Positions 42,230 through 50,174 of a stretch of 64,000 nt of DNA are shown in pieces. A program made the position numbers and the translations under genes. Source of the DNA: Sandaracinus amylolyticus (GTDB lineage: Bacteria > Myxococcota_A > Polyangia > Polyangiales > Sandaracinaceae); the NCBI RefSeq assembly GCF_021631985.1, contig NZ_CP070225.1, positions 2,108,001-2,172,000 on the forward strand, written 5' to 3'. The notes under the pieces were generated by a model. That model was not told the origin of the DNA and ran no database searches. It saw only the letters and a list, made by a program, of their open reading frames with translations. Within the stretch, counting starts at the first letter, position 1. Every line of letters begins with the position of its first letter.

Positions 42230-43639
42230 TCACTCGGCGGGCGCGGGCGTCGGCAGGCGCGTGCTCGGCATCGACGACGCCGAGGGCATCGGCGCGACCC
42301 CGCCGGGGAGCTTCGCCGCGGGCTCTTGCCGCGGGCTCTCGGCGCGCGCGGGCGACGCGTCTCGCTCGCTCGTGCGGACGCTCGGCGCCGAGGGCGTCTC
42401 GAGGATCACGCGCGAGCTGCGCTGCCACGTGAGGTACGCCCACGCCCACTCGAAGAGCACCGCGAGCCGGTTGCGGAACTCGACGAGGAACATGACGTGG
42501 ATGAAGAGCCAGAGGACCCACGCGACGAACCCGGCGATCTTGATGCCGCCGATCTCCGCGATCGCCTTCGCGCGACCGATCGTCGCCATCGAGCCCTTGT
42601 CGCGATAGCGGAAGGGCAGGCGCTCCTGGCCCTTCACCGAGCGCACGATGTTCTTCGCGGCGTGGCGCCCGGTCTGCAGCGCGAGCTGCGCGACGCCGGG
42701 CAGCATCTTGCCGTCCTGCTCCTTCGAGATCAGGTCGCCGAGCACGAAGATCTCGGGGTGCGCGGGCACGGTGCAGTCCTCCGCGACCTTCACGCGGCCG
42801 GCGCGATCGAGCTCGGTGCCGAGGTCCTTCGTGAGCGGGCTCGCGCTCACGCCGGCGGCCCAGAGGATCGTGTTGCTGCGCACCAGGTCGTCGCCCATGT
42901 GCACGCAGCCCTCTTCGATCTTCGTGACCTTCGTCGAGAGGCGGACCTCGACGCCGAGCCGCTTCAGCTCGGCGAGCGCCTTGTCGGAGAGCTCGGGCGC
43001 GAACGTCGGAAGGATCCGCGGACCGGCCTCGACGAGCACCACGCGCGTCGTCGTGGGATCGAAGTGGCGGAAGTCCTTCGCGAGCGTTCGTCCCGCGATC
43101 TCGGCGAGCGCGCCCGCGAGCTCGACGCCGGTCGGGCCCGCGCCGATCACGACGAACGTGGTGTGCTCGCGGCGACGCGCAGGATCGGGCTCGCGCTCCG
43201 CGCGCTCGAACGAGCGGAGGATGTCGTTGCGGATCTCGATCGCCTCGCCGAGCGACTTGAGGCCGGGCGCGTGCGCGGCCCACTCGTCGTGGCCGAAGTA
43301 CGCGTTCGTCATCCCGGTCGCGACGACGAGGTAGTCGTACGCGAGCTTCGACCCGTCCTCGAGCCACACCTCGCGCGCGGCGACGTCGATGCGCGCGACC
43401 TCCGCCATGAGCACGGTCGCGTTGCGCTGGTGCGCGAGCAGGCGGCGGATCGGCGACGCGATGTCGGGCGCGGCGAGCGCGGCGGTCGCGACTTGATAGA
43501 GGAGCGGCTGGAAGAGGTGGTGGTTGCTGCGGTCCACCAACGTGACGCGCACCGGAGCGCGCCGGAGCGCGCGCGCCGTCGCGAGACCGCCGAAGCCTCC
43601 ACCGAGGACGACGACGTGAGGTTCTTCCTTGCGCAGCAT
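42230..43639 (-). CDS. ndh: type II NADH dehydrogenase
   Basis: 469 residues. An N-terminal FAD-binding GGGFGGLATA, the second dinucleotide fold VVIGAGPTGVELAG, the ATG motif VVATGMTNAYFG, and the FVLGD FAD-binding Asp near residue 300. The C-terminal membrane-associated segment (WVLWLFIHVMFLVEFRNRLAV) is typical of Ndh. A Pro/Ser-rich tail of about 60 residues is an extra. The enzyme moves electrons from NADH to quinone without pumping protons. A candidate promoter, TTGACG-17-CATTTA, lies upstream. Confidence 0.93.
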   Translation of the reverse strand: MLRKEEPHVVVLGGGFGGLATARALRRAPVRVTLVDRSNHHLFQPLLYQVATAALAAPDIASPIRRLLAHQRNATVLMAEVARIDVAAREVWLEDGSKLAYDYLVVATGMTNAYFGHDEWAAHAPGLKSLGEAIEIRNDILRSFERAEREPDPARRREHTTFVVIGAGPTGVELAGALAEIAGRTLAKDFRHFDPTTTRVVLVEAGPRILPTFAPELSDKALAELKRLGVEVRLSTKVTKIEEGCVHMGDDLVRSNTILWAAGVSASPLTKDLGTELDRAGRVKVAEDCTVPAHPEIFVLGDLISKEQDGKMLPGVAQLALQTGRHAAKNIVRSVKGQERLPFRYRDKGSMATIGRAKAIAEIGGIKIAGFVAWVLWLFIHVMFLVEFRNRLAVLFEWAWAYLTWQRSSRVILETPSAPSVRTSERDASPARAESPRQEPAAKLPGGVAPMPSASSMPSTRLPTPAPAE

Positions 43640-44079
43640 GGTTTCTCCTCGGTTTCGTAACGGTAAATGAATCTGTCGACGCAGTGCGTCAAGCGTGTGT
43701 CATCGCGGTCCTTCCGCAAATTGGGAAGCGGTCCGCGGGGCGGCGAATGCCTTGCGCGATCCGCGCCAGCTCGCGATGCGTGCGCGCACGGAGGATGAGC
43801 GCGGAGGGTCCCACGACACGTGTGCTCGTGCGCGAAGCGCCCGAATGGTCGTGTGGCCGCAACAAGAGCGTAGACGTGCAGTCGATCGCAAGAACGGACA
43901 AGCATCGCCCGCGTGCTCGTGGCACCTCGGGATGCGCGTCTGCCGGGGGGTCGATGCGCGAGCACAAGATCGAACAAGCGATGCGACGAGCGCGTGGCGA
44001 CTTGCCGGCGTGGACGACGCGGCGGGCGCCTCACGCTTGGAGCGAGGAGGAGCCCGTCTGCGCGAGCAGTGGGGGTGTC
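43640..44079. promoter_or_regulatory. 440-bp divergent region; candidate ndh promoter with palindrome
   Basis: No convincing gene; a frame entering the response regulator from 43684 is not supported. For ndh, TTGACG (43692-43687), 17 nt, CATTTA (43669-43664) is plausible, and the perfect palindrome GACGCA-G-TGCGTC (43678-43690) overlaps the -35 and the spacer. The stretch 43650-43680 is locally AT-rich. Nothing else is recognised up to 44079. Confidence 0.45.
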
Positions 44080-44565
44080 ATGAGCCAGCGGAACGCACGT
44101 GGACTGAGCGTCGCGCTCTCGCCGAGCGACGCTGCGACGAGCGAGGTGTCGTCGCCGCCGCGAGGCCTGACGCGCGCGACCGCGCGCCGGGCGCGCGTGA
44201 TGATCGTCGACGACAACGCGTGGCTCCTGCGGACGGTGGCGGAGGTGCTGGCGCGCGCGGGGCTCACGGTCGTGCCGCTGAGCGATGCGCGCGTGGCGCT
44301 CGAGCTCGCGTCGCGCGTGTCGTTCGACGTCGTGCTCTTCGATCTCGAGATGCCCGACGTCGACGGGGCGCGCGTGCTGCGCGAGCTCTGTCGCGTCGCG
44401 CCGTCGACGAAGCGGTTCCTGATGACGAGCTCGCACGACGAGGTGCGCATCGCCGAGCTCGCACCGCTGGTGAAGCGTGTGCTGCGCAAGCCGTTCACGC
44501 CGGATGCCCTCCTCGGGGCTCTTCACGAAGAGGGAGTGGTGCGGGAGGTCGGGACCAGGGCATGA
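44080..44565 (+). CDS. single-domain response regulator
   Basis: About 161 residues from ATG 44080. The receiver has MIVDDN, phosphoacceptor Asp in VVLFDLEMPDVDGA and the conserved Lys in VLRKPF. A Ser/Ala-rich stretch of about 35 residues precedes it. No output domain, so it is likely a relay or an allosteric partner, perhaps of the hybrid kinase encoded next. Confidence 0.82.
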   Translation: MSQRNARGLSVALSPSDAATSEVSSPPRGLTRATARRARVMIVDDNAWLLRTVAEVLARAGLTVVPLSDARVALELASRVSFDVVLFDLEMPDVDGARVLRELCRVAPSTKRFLMTSSHDEVRIAELAPLVKRVLRKPFTPDALLGALHEEGVVREVGTRA

Positions 44566-44900
44566 TGGGCCGAGCGAGGAGCGCGCGTCGGGGGGCGTCG
44601 CGGTCTTCGCGATCGACGAGGCAGAGAGAGACGAGACAGCGCGTACGGTCGTGATCGGGGGATCACGTCGCGGGACGCGAGAGCGCGGCGGGGGCGTGGG
44701 GGCGCACCCGCAGCGGACGTTCGGCGGTGCGAGCGAGGCGGGGCCTCGCGAGGATCGTCGGAGCGCGGTGCGGGCCGAGTCCTGGGGGGGAACCGGCCCG
44801 CGCCGCGGAGCGCAGGGACACGTACCAGGGGGACCTCCGCCACGGGCGCGGGAGCAGTGGCTCCCGCGCCCGTGCGCGGCGGATTGGACAGGAGAAGCAC
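44566..44900. other. 335-bp gap with a perfect 15-bp hairpin before the hybrid kinase gene
   Basis: No gene is recognised. Bases 44841-44855 (CACGGGCGCGGGAGC) pair fully with 44860-44874 across a 4-nt loop. The hairpin lies 26 bp before the GTG of the kinase gene and could terminate the response regulator transcript or control kinase expression. It is not followed by a T-run on the plus strand. Confidence 0.6.
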
Positions 44901-46730
44901 GTGCATCGATCCCGAACCGCGTCGAGCTCGTCGCTGCGCATCGTCGCGCGCGACGAGACGGAGCCGGTCGCACCGAGCGCGCCGGTCGCGCAGCTCGTGT
45001 CGGACGCCGTGCGGATCGAGCGCGCACCGAACGAGCGCGCGCGCGCGCTGAGCCGCATGCCGTGGATCACGTCGCCGGCGTTCGCGTCGGTGCGCCGCAA
45101 CCGGAGCTCGGCGCTCACGCGCAGCAGCGAGATCGAGATCGACGTGCGCATCGAGAAGACCGCGGTGTACCCGGTCTGTCCCGCGCCCACGTGCTCGCCG
45201 CGCGGCGAGCGCCGGCGCGTCGAGGCGATGGCGAGCGCAGGGATCGCGATCTTCGAATGGAGCGCGCACGGGGATCGCCTGCACATCGAGGGCGCGCTCC
45301 ACGGCGCGATCGAAGGCGCGACGTGCCGCGAGGAGCTGCTCTCCTGCATCGATCCCGCGCAGCGCGCGGCGCTCTTTCGCGCGCTCGAGGACGCGGCGCG
45401 CGGCGAGCAGCGCATCGAGATGGAGCTCCGCATGCACGGTCGCGACGAGTGGCTGCTCCTGCGCGGAGAGGGACGTGTCGATCCCACGCCGCGCGTGATC
45501 GGCGCGCTGGTCGACGTGACCGACGCGAAGCGACGCAGCGAGGCGCTCGCCCAGGCGCTCGAGGCCGAGCGCGCGTCGCGCCACGAGGCCGAGCGCGTGA
45601 ACCGCGCGCACGAGGAGTTCGTCGCGATGCTCTCGCACGAGCTGCGCGGCCCGCTCTCCGCGGTGCTCGGATGGGCGCAGATCCTGCGTTCGGGCGCGTG
45701 CGATCAGCCCACGCTCGCGAAGGCGATCGAGGTCATCGAGCGCAACGCGCGGGCGCAGGAGCGCATCGTGTCGGACCTGCTCGACGTGGCGCGTGCGCTC
45801 GCGGGCAAGCTGCTGCTCGATCGCGCGCGCATCCGCGTCGCCGATCCGGTGCGGGCGGTGGTCGAGGGCCTGCGGGGCGCGGCGGAGCGCGCGCAGGTGG
45901 AGCTCACGCTCGGGCCGCTCGCGCGCGACGCGTTCGTTCTCGCGGACGTGTCGCGCGTGGAGCAGATCGTGTCGAACCTCGTCTCGAACGCGCTGAAGTT
46001 CACGCCGCCGAAGGGACGCGTGCGTGTCTCGGTGGAGCGCACCGCGGAGGTCGCGCGCATCGTCGTGGAGGACACCGGCCGCGGGCTCGATGCGGACACG
46101 CTGCCGGTGCTCTTCGTGCGGTGGCGCCAGGTGCGGCGCAGCGACTCGAAGCGCGGAGGCCTCGGGCTCGGGCTCTCGATCGTGAAGCAGCTCGTGGAGC
46201 TCCACGAGGGACGGGTGAGCGCGACGAGCGAAGGCGTCGGGCGCGGCAGCACGTTCGTCGTCGAGCTCCCGCTGGTGGGCGTGACCGAGCGACCGGACGC
46301 GGTGCTCGCGCCGATCGAGGCGAGCATGGCGCTCGCGGGGCGGCGCGTGCTGGTGGTCGACGAGGATCGCGACGCGGTGGAGCTCGCATCGCGCGCGCTG
46401 CGCGCGTCGCACGCGGAGGTCGTGGCGACGTCGTCCGAGGACGATGCGTGGCGCGAGCTCGAGTGCGGTGGGCCCTGGGACGTGCTGGTCGCGGAGCTCG
46501 GTGGGCCCGACGAGCGCGGTCGCTCGCTCGTGCATCGGTGGCGGCTGCGCGAGCACGAGCTGGGCGCGCCGCGCCTGCCCGCGCTCTGCGCATCGGTGTA
46601 TGCGCGCGCGGTCGATCGACAGCGCGCGATCGAGGCGGGGTTCGACGAGCACGTGGTGAAGCCGGTCGCGCCGCACGCGCTCGTCGCGGCGGTCGCGTCG
46701 CTGGTGTCGGGAGGCCGAGTCCCTCGATGA
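44901..46730 (+). CDS. hybrid histidine kinase with PAS-like, kinase and degenerate receiver domains
   Basis: 609 residues from GTG 44901, with AGGAG upstream; the frame reaches back to 44727 but lacks support. A PAS-like region (residues about 105-210: GIAIFEWSAHGDRLHIEG) is followed by HisKA with His246 (MLSHELRGPLS), N box (NLVSNALKFTPP), G1 VEDTGRGL and G2 GLGLGLSIVKQL. The C-terminal receiver has VVDEDRD (acidic pocket 487-489) and Lys587 (VVKPVAP), but the phosphoacceptor is Glu532 (VLVAELGG). No membrane helix is seen, so it is cytoplasmic. Confidence 0.87.
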   Translation: MHRSRTASSSSLRIVARDETEPVAPSAPVAQLVSDAVRIERAPNERARALSRMPWITSPAFASVRRNRSSALTRSSEIEIDVRIEKTAVYPVCPAPTCSPRGERRRVEAMASAGIAIFEWSAHGDRLHIEGALHGAIEGATCREELLSCIDPAQRAALFRALEDAARGEQRIEMELRMHGRDEWLLLRGEGRVDPTPRVIGALVDVTDAKRRSEALAQALEAERASRHEAERVNRAHEEFVAMLSHELRGPLSAVLGWAQILRSGACDQPTLAKAIEVIERNARAQERIVSDLLDVARALAGKLLLDRARIRVADPVRAVVEGLRGAAERAQVELTLGPLARDAFVLADVSRVEQIVSNLVSNALKFTPPKGRVRVSVERTAEVARIVVEDTGRGLDADTLPVLFVRWRQVRRSDSKRGGLGLGLSIVKQLVELHEGRVSATSEGVGRGSTFVVELPLVGVTERPDAVLAPIEASMALAGRRVLVVDEDRDAVELASRALRASHAEVVATSSEDDAWRELECGGPWDVLVAELGGPDERGRSLVHRWRLREHELGAPRLPALCASVYARAVDRQRAIEAGFDEHVVKPVAPHALVAAVASLVSGGRVPR

Positions 46731-46796
46731 AAGCCCGCTTTTCGGGCCGTTTCGCCGCGCTCGGCGCGCATAGGTGCTGAGAGGCGCGAGGGAACG

Positions 46797-47678
46797 ATGC
46801 GACCGATCGGCAGTGTACGCGTCGAGTACGTGAGAGATGGGCGCGGCGTCGAGCTCGCACGGGTCGAGCTCGGTGCGCCGAGCTGGTGGGTCAGCATGGC
46901 CGAGGGGCTCGTGCTGCTCCTCGTCGTGCGCGGCGAGGGCACCGCGCGCTGTCGCGGCGAGCGTCTCGTGCTGCACGAGGGCCTCGCACGACTATGCATG
47001 CCGCACGAGGTCGCGGTCGTGGAGACGGAGCGCACGCCGATCGCGCTCGCGCTCTTCCAGGTCCCGCGGACGCTCTTGCGCACCGCGCCGGACGGCGTCG
47101 AGCGCTTCGAGGTGAGCCCTGCGCTCGCTTCGCTCGCGTCGGACGTCGCGTCGCGCTGGAAGCGCGAGGCGCGCGAGGGGATCGACGACGCGCTGACCGA
47201 GATGCTCGCGCTGCTCCCGAGCGCGCGGACCATCGCGGCGGAGCGACCGCGTCGCTCGGTGCTCGAGCCGGGCGCGGTGCGGCGCGCGCGGCTCTACCTC
47301 GAGAGCCGCTTCCGGACGACGCCGACCCTCGACGACCTCGTGGCCGAGAGCGGCGCGAGCAAGTTCCACCTCGCGCGCTCGTTCCGCGCGTACCACGGCG
47401 TGCCGCCCCACACGTACCTCAACTACTACCGGCTCGCGGTCGCGCGGACGCTCATCGCGAGCGGTGCGCGCGGCTCGGACGCCGCGGTCGCGACCGGGTT
47501 CGCGGATCAGAGCCACTTCAGTCGCTCGTTCCGCAAGCTGATCGGCGTCTCGCCGCTCGCCTACGCGCGGGTCGGTGATGCGCGCCCGACGGGTCGAGGC
47601 TCGTCGGTGCGACGGGTGCCCGACGTGCGCACCAGCGATGCCCCGGGGCCGCGCGCATCGTCGGACGAAGGCGCCTGA
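46797..47678 (+). CDS. AraC-family transcriptional regulator
   Basis: 293 residues. An N-terminal cupin-like half (SWWVSMAEGLVLLLVVRGEG, RLVLHEGLARLCMPHE). The C-terminal AraC DNA-binding domain is at residues about 160-260 (TLDDLVAESGASKFHLARSF, GVPPHTYLNYYRLAVARTLI, ATGFADQSHFSRSFRKLIGVSPL), followed by a Pro/Arg tail. It follows the hybrid kinase gene by 66 bp. Ligand and targets are unknown. Confidence 0.88.
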   Translation: MRPIGSVRVEYVRDGRGVELARVELGAPSWWVSMAEGLVLLLVVRGEGTARCRGERLVLHEGLARLCMPHEVAVVETERTPIALALFQVPRTLLRTAPDGVERFEVSPALASLASDVASRWKREAREGIDDALTEMLALLPSARTIAAERPRRSVLEPGAVRRARLYLESRFRTTPTLDDLVAESGASKFHLARSFRAYHGVPPHTYLNYYRLAVARTLIASGARGSDAAVATGFADQSHFSRSFRKLIGVSPLAYARVGDARPTGRGSSVRRVPDVRTSDAPGPRASSDEGA

Positions 47679-47684
47679 AAAGCG

Positions 47685-47716
47685 CGAAGGCCGCGCGGCG
47701 AACCGCGCGGCCTTCG
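47685..47716 (+). terminator. strong hairpin after the AraC gene
   Basis: CGAAGGCCGCGCGG (47685-47698) pairs fully with CCGCGCGGCCTTCG (47703-47716) over a CGAA loop, 6 bp after the stop. T-rich sequence follows (TCGTTCGTGTCGTG). It may be bidirectional, given the convergent DUF6159 gene. Confidence 0.75.
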
Positions 47717-47786
47717 TCGTTCGTGTCGTGTTGGTGCGCGCTGCTCGCAAGCGGGTGGGGACCCGCGCGCAGCCCGGGGGTCGACA

Positions 47787-47805
47787 GGGGGGCGCGCAGC
47801 CCCCC
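47787..47805 (-). terminator. possible hairpin after the DUF6159 gene
   Basis: GGGGGGC / GCCCCCC with a 5-nt loop, 13 bp beyond the minus-strand stop at 47819. There is no clear T-run, so support is modest. Confidence 0.4.
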
Positions 47806-47818
47806 GGGGAAGCTCAGC

Positions 47819-48667
47819 TCAGTACGCGCCGGCCTCGAGCCCGCCGATGACGTTGCGCAGCGGCGCGGGCGCGAGCTGCGGGCTCGCGCTGCGCTGGCGC
47901 TCGCACTCCACGGCCCAGAGATAGAAGCACGTGTAGTAGACGCCCTTGAGGTAGCCCGAGACCGCCCAGAACGTGTTCGTCAGCGTGAAGAACACGAGGA
48001 TGCCGGCCGCCGGGTGCACGTTCATCGCGAGCCACGAGTACGCGGCGTACGCCGGGACGATCGTCACCGCGCTCAGCAGCCACGACACGAGGCCCATGCC
48101 GACGATGCCCACGCCGACCTGCGTCGGGTCGTTCTCCATGAGCGCCTTGCTGCGCTTGAGCGCCGCGAAGAAGCCCTGCTGCTCGACCACGAGCGCCGGC
48201 ATGATCACGTAGGTCGCGGTCGTCCAGATCATCCGGATGACCCCGAGGATCATCGGACCGACGAGGCGCATGATCCCCTGGCGCTGCGACGCGAGGTTCG
48301 AGAGGAAGTCGAAGATCGCCGACACGACGGCGAACACGAGGATCCCGGGGCTCGCGCGGAGCGTGCGGCTGAACGCGGAGCCGATGCCCGCGGTGCCCGT
48401 CGTGACCTGGTCGTACACCATCGACGCGGTCAGGCCGCCGCAGAAGTAGTCGATGAAGTAGAGCGCCGTCAGGCCGACGATCGTGAAGAGGTAGCCGAGC
48501 GTCTGCTGCCACTCGATCGGCGTGAACGCGAGCACGATCGCGAAGAGGATGTTCACGGGAACGGCGATCGCGAGGTTCAGCGCGACGGGCGTCAGGAGCT
48601 TCGGGTTGTCCTTCACCATCCCGAGCACCTGGCCCATGAAGCCGAACACGCGGAAGAACGAGCCCAT
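47819..48667 (-). CDS. DUF6159-like multi-pass membrane protein
   Basis: About 282 residues from ATG 48667, preceded by GGGGGTGTGACG. Six or so membrane helices (PVALNLAIAVPVNILFAIVL, LGYLFTIVGLTALYFIDYFC, GILVFAVVSAIFDFL, VGVGIVGMGLVSWLL). The layout matches DUF6159. A short Pro-rich cytoplasmic tail ends the protein. The function is unknown. Confidence 0.7.
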   Translation of the reverse strand: MGSFFRVFGFMGQVLGMVKDNPKLLTPVALNLAIAVPVNILFAIVLAFTPIEWQQTLGYLFTIVGLTALYFIDYFCGGLTASMVYDQVTTGTAGIGSAFSRTLRASPGILVFAVVSAIFDFLSNLASQRQGIMRLVGPMILGVIRMIWTTATYVIMPALVVEQQGFFAALKRSKALMENDPTQVGVGIVGMGLVSWLLSAVTIVPAYAAYSWLAMNVHPAAGILVFFTLTNTFWAVSGYLKGVYYTCFYLWAVECERQRSASPQLAPAPLRNVIGGLEAGAY

Positions 48668-48698
48668 CGTCACACCCCCAATCGGTTGAATTCTCTGC

Positions 48699-48775
48699 GC
48701 GAGTGCTCGTCCCGTGGGTCCCGGACGGGAGCGCGCGAAGCGCGCGTACGGCAGGGACCTGCGGGCGAGCCGAAT
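48699..48775. repeat. dispersed hairpin repeat, family A, copy 3
   Basis: The stem runs from GCTCG (48705) to CGAGC (48770). At the two positions where copy 2 has C-G pairs, this copy has T-G and G-T, which still pair as RNA. It lies between the start of the DUF6159 gene and the 3' end of the FabF-like gene. Confidence 0.82.
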
Positions 48776-48836
48776 TCGCGGTGCGAGGCTATCACGATGG
48801 GCGGGACGGATGTCCAGCGTGTCCGTCGAAGGGTGG

Positions 48837-50072
48837 CTACGGCATCCCGGCGCCGCGCGGGAGGCGGCCCGGCTTCGCGAAGCACACCACGGCGTCGTAG
48901 CCGCCGAACGCGAGCGCGTTGTTGAGCACCACGTCGACGTCGTGCTCCTGCGCGACGTTCGCGACGACGTCGACGGGGCACTCGGGATCGGGCGTCTCGT
49001 AGTTCGTGGTCGGCGGGATGATGCCGGTCTGCAGCGTCATCACGCACGCGATGGACTCCATCGCGCTCGAGGCGCCCATGCAGTGCCCGATCATGCTCTT
49101 GATGCTCGTGACCGGGATGCGGCGCTCGCCGAACACCTTGCGGATCACCAGCGCCTCGACCGAGTCGTTGTTGGGCGTCGCGGTGCCGTGCGCGTTGATG
49201 TGATCGACGTCGTCGATCGTCAGCCCGCTCGACTCGATCGCCTGGCGCATCGCGGTGATCGAGCCCGCGCCGTCGGGGTGGGGGCGCGTGATGTGGTGCG
49301 CGTCGCACGCGAGCCCGTAGCCGCCGACCTCGGCGAGCGGCACCGCGCCGCGGCGCACCACGCTGCCCTCGCTCTCGAGCACCAGCATCGCCGCGCCCTC
49401 GCCGAGGATCAGGCCCTTGCGGTTCTTGTCGAAGGGCATGCACTTGTCGGGCGACATCGCGCCGAGGCGCGCGAACCCGGCGTACTCGAGCTTCTCGATG
49501 ATCTCGACCGCGCCGGTGATCGCGACGTCGGCGCGACCCGCGCGGATCTGATCGGCGGCGAACCCGATCGCGTAGTTGCCCGCGGCGCACGCGGCCGGGA
49601 GCGTCTGCACCATGCCCTTGCTGCCGAACGCGCGCGCGACGTGGATCGGCAGCAGCGTCGTGCCGTAGCGCGGCAGCTTCGCCGAGGGCAGGGCCTCGTT
49701 GCCCTCGTGGATCCACGCCTTCTGCAGCTCGCCGAGCACGTTCGCCTCGCCCATCGTGGTGCCGATGACGACGGCGGTGCGCTCGCCCGCGAGCGCCTGT
49801 CCCTTGAGCCCCGCGTCCTCCGCGGCCATGCGCGCGGCCGCGATCGCGAACGCCGAGCAGCGACCGGCGCGGCGCGACTCCGCGGCGTTCATGTAGTCGC
49901 GCGCGCGGAAGCCCTTCACCTCGCCCGCGAGGCTGCGCCCGATCGACGCGGTGTCGAAGAGCGTCACGTCGCTGATGCCCGAGCGACCTTCGACGAGCGC
50001 CTGCCAGTACGCCCTGCGGCCGAAGCCGAGCGAGCTGACGACGCCCATGCCCGTGACGTAGACGCGACCCAT
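48837..50072 (-). CDS. beta-ketoacyl-ACP synthase (FabF-like)
   Basis: 411 residues. Full thiolase-fold triad: Cys162 (LPAACAAGNY), His295 (INAHGTATPNND) and His330 (SMIGHCMGASS) with Lys325. The FabF gatekeeper region ends GGYDAVV. It condenses acyl chains with malonyl-ACP in fatty acid or related synthesis. It stands alone, without adjacent acpP or fabG, so it may serve a specialised pathway. It ends in TAG before a family A repeat. Confidence 0.9.
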   Translation of the reverse strand: MGRVYVTGMGVVSSLGFGRRAYWQALVEGRSGISDVTLFDTASIGRSLAGEVKGFRARDYMNAAESRRAGRCSAFAIAAARMAAEDAGLKGQALAGERTAVVIGTTMGEANVLGELQKAWIHEGNEALPSAKLPRYGTTLLPIHVARAFGSKGMVQTLPAACAAGNYAIGFAADQIRAGRADVAITGAVEIIEKLEYAGFARLGAMSPDKCMPFDKNRKGLILGEGAAMLVLESEGSVVRRGAVPLAEVGGYGLACDAHHITRPHPDGAGSITAMRQAIESSGLTIDDVDHINAHGTATPNNDSVEALVIRKVFGERRIPVTSIKSMIGHCMGASSAMESIACVMTLQTGIIPPTTNYETPDPECPVDVVANVAQEHDVDVVLNNALAFGGYDAVVCFAKPGRLPRGAGMP

Positions 50073-50174
50073 AGGGAGGCGCGATATTGGCGCTCGGGCT
50101 CCTCGCGTTCAAGCGCGAGCGCCGTGCGATTTCTCGTCGACGGCGGGCCACCCGGTGCGGGCTATGATGCTCGC

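Noticed and set aside
43684-44079. N-terminal extension of the response regulator
   Set aside because: The translation is Arg/Cys-rich without a domain, and the ATG at 44080 gives a standard receiver protein.
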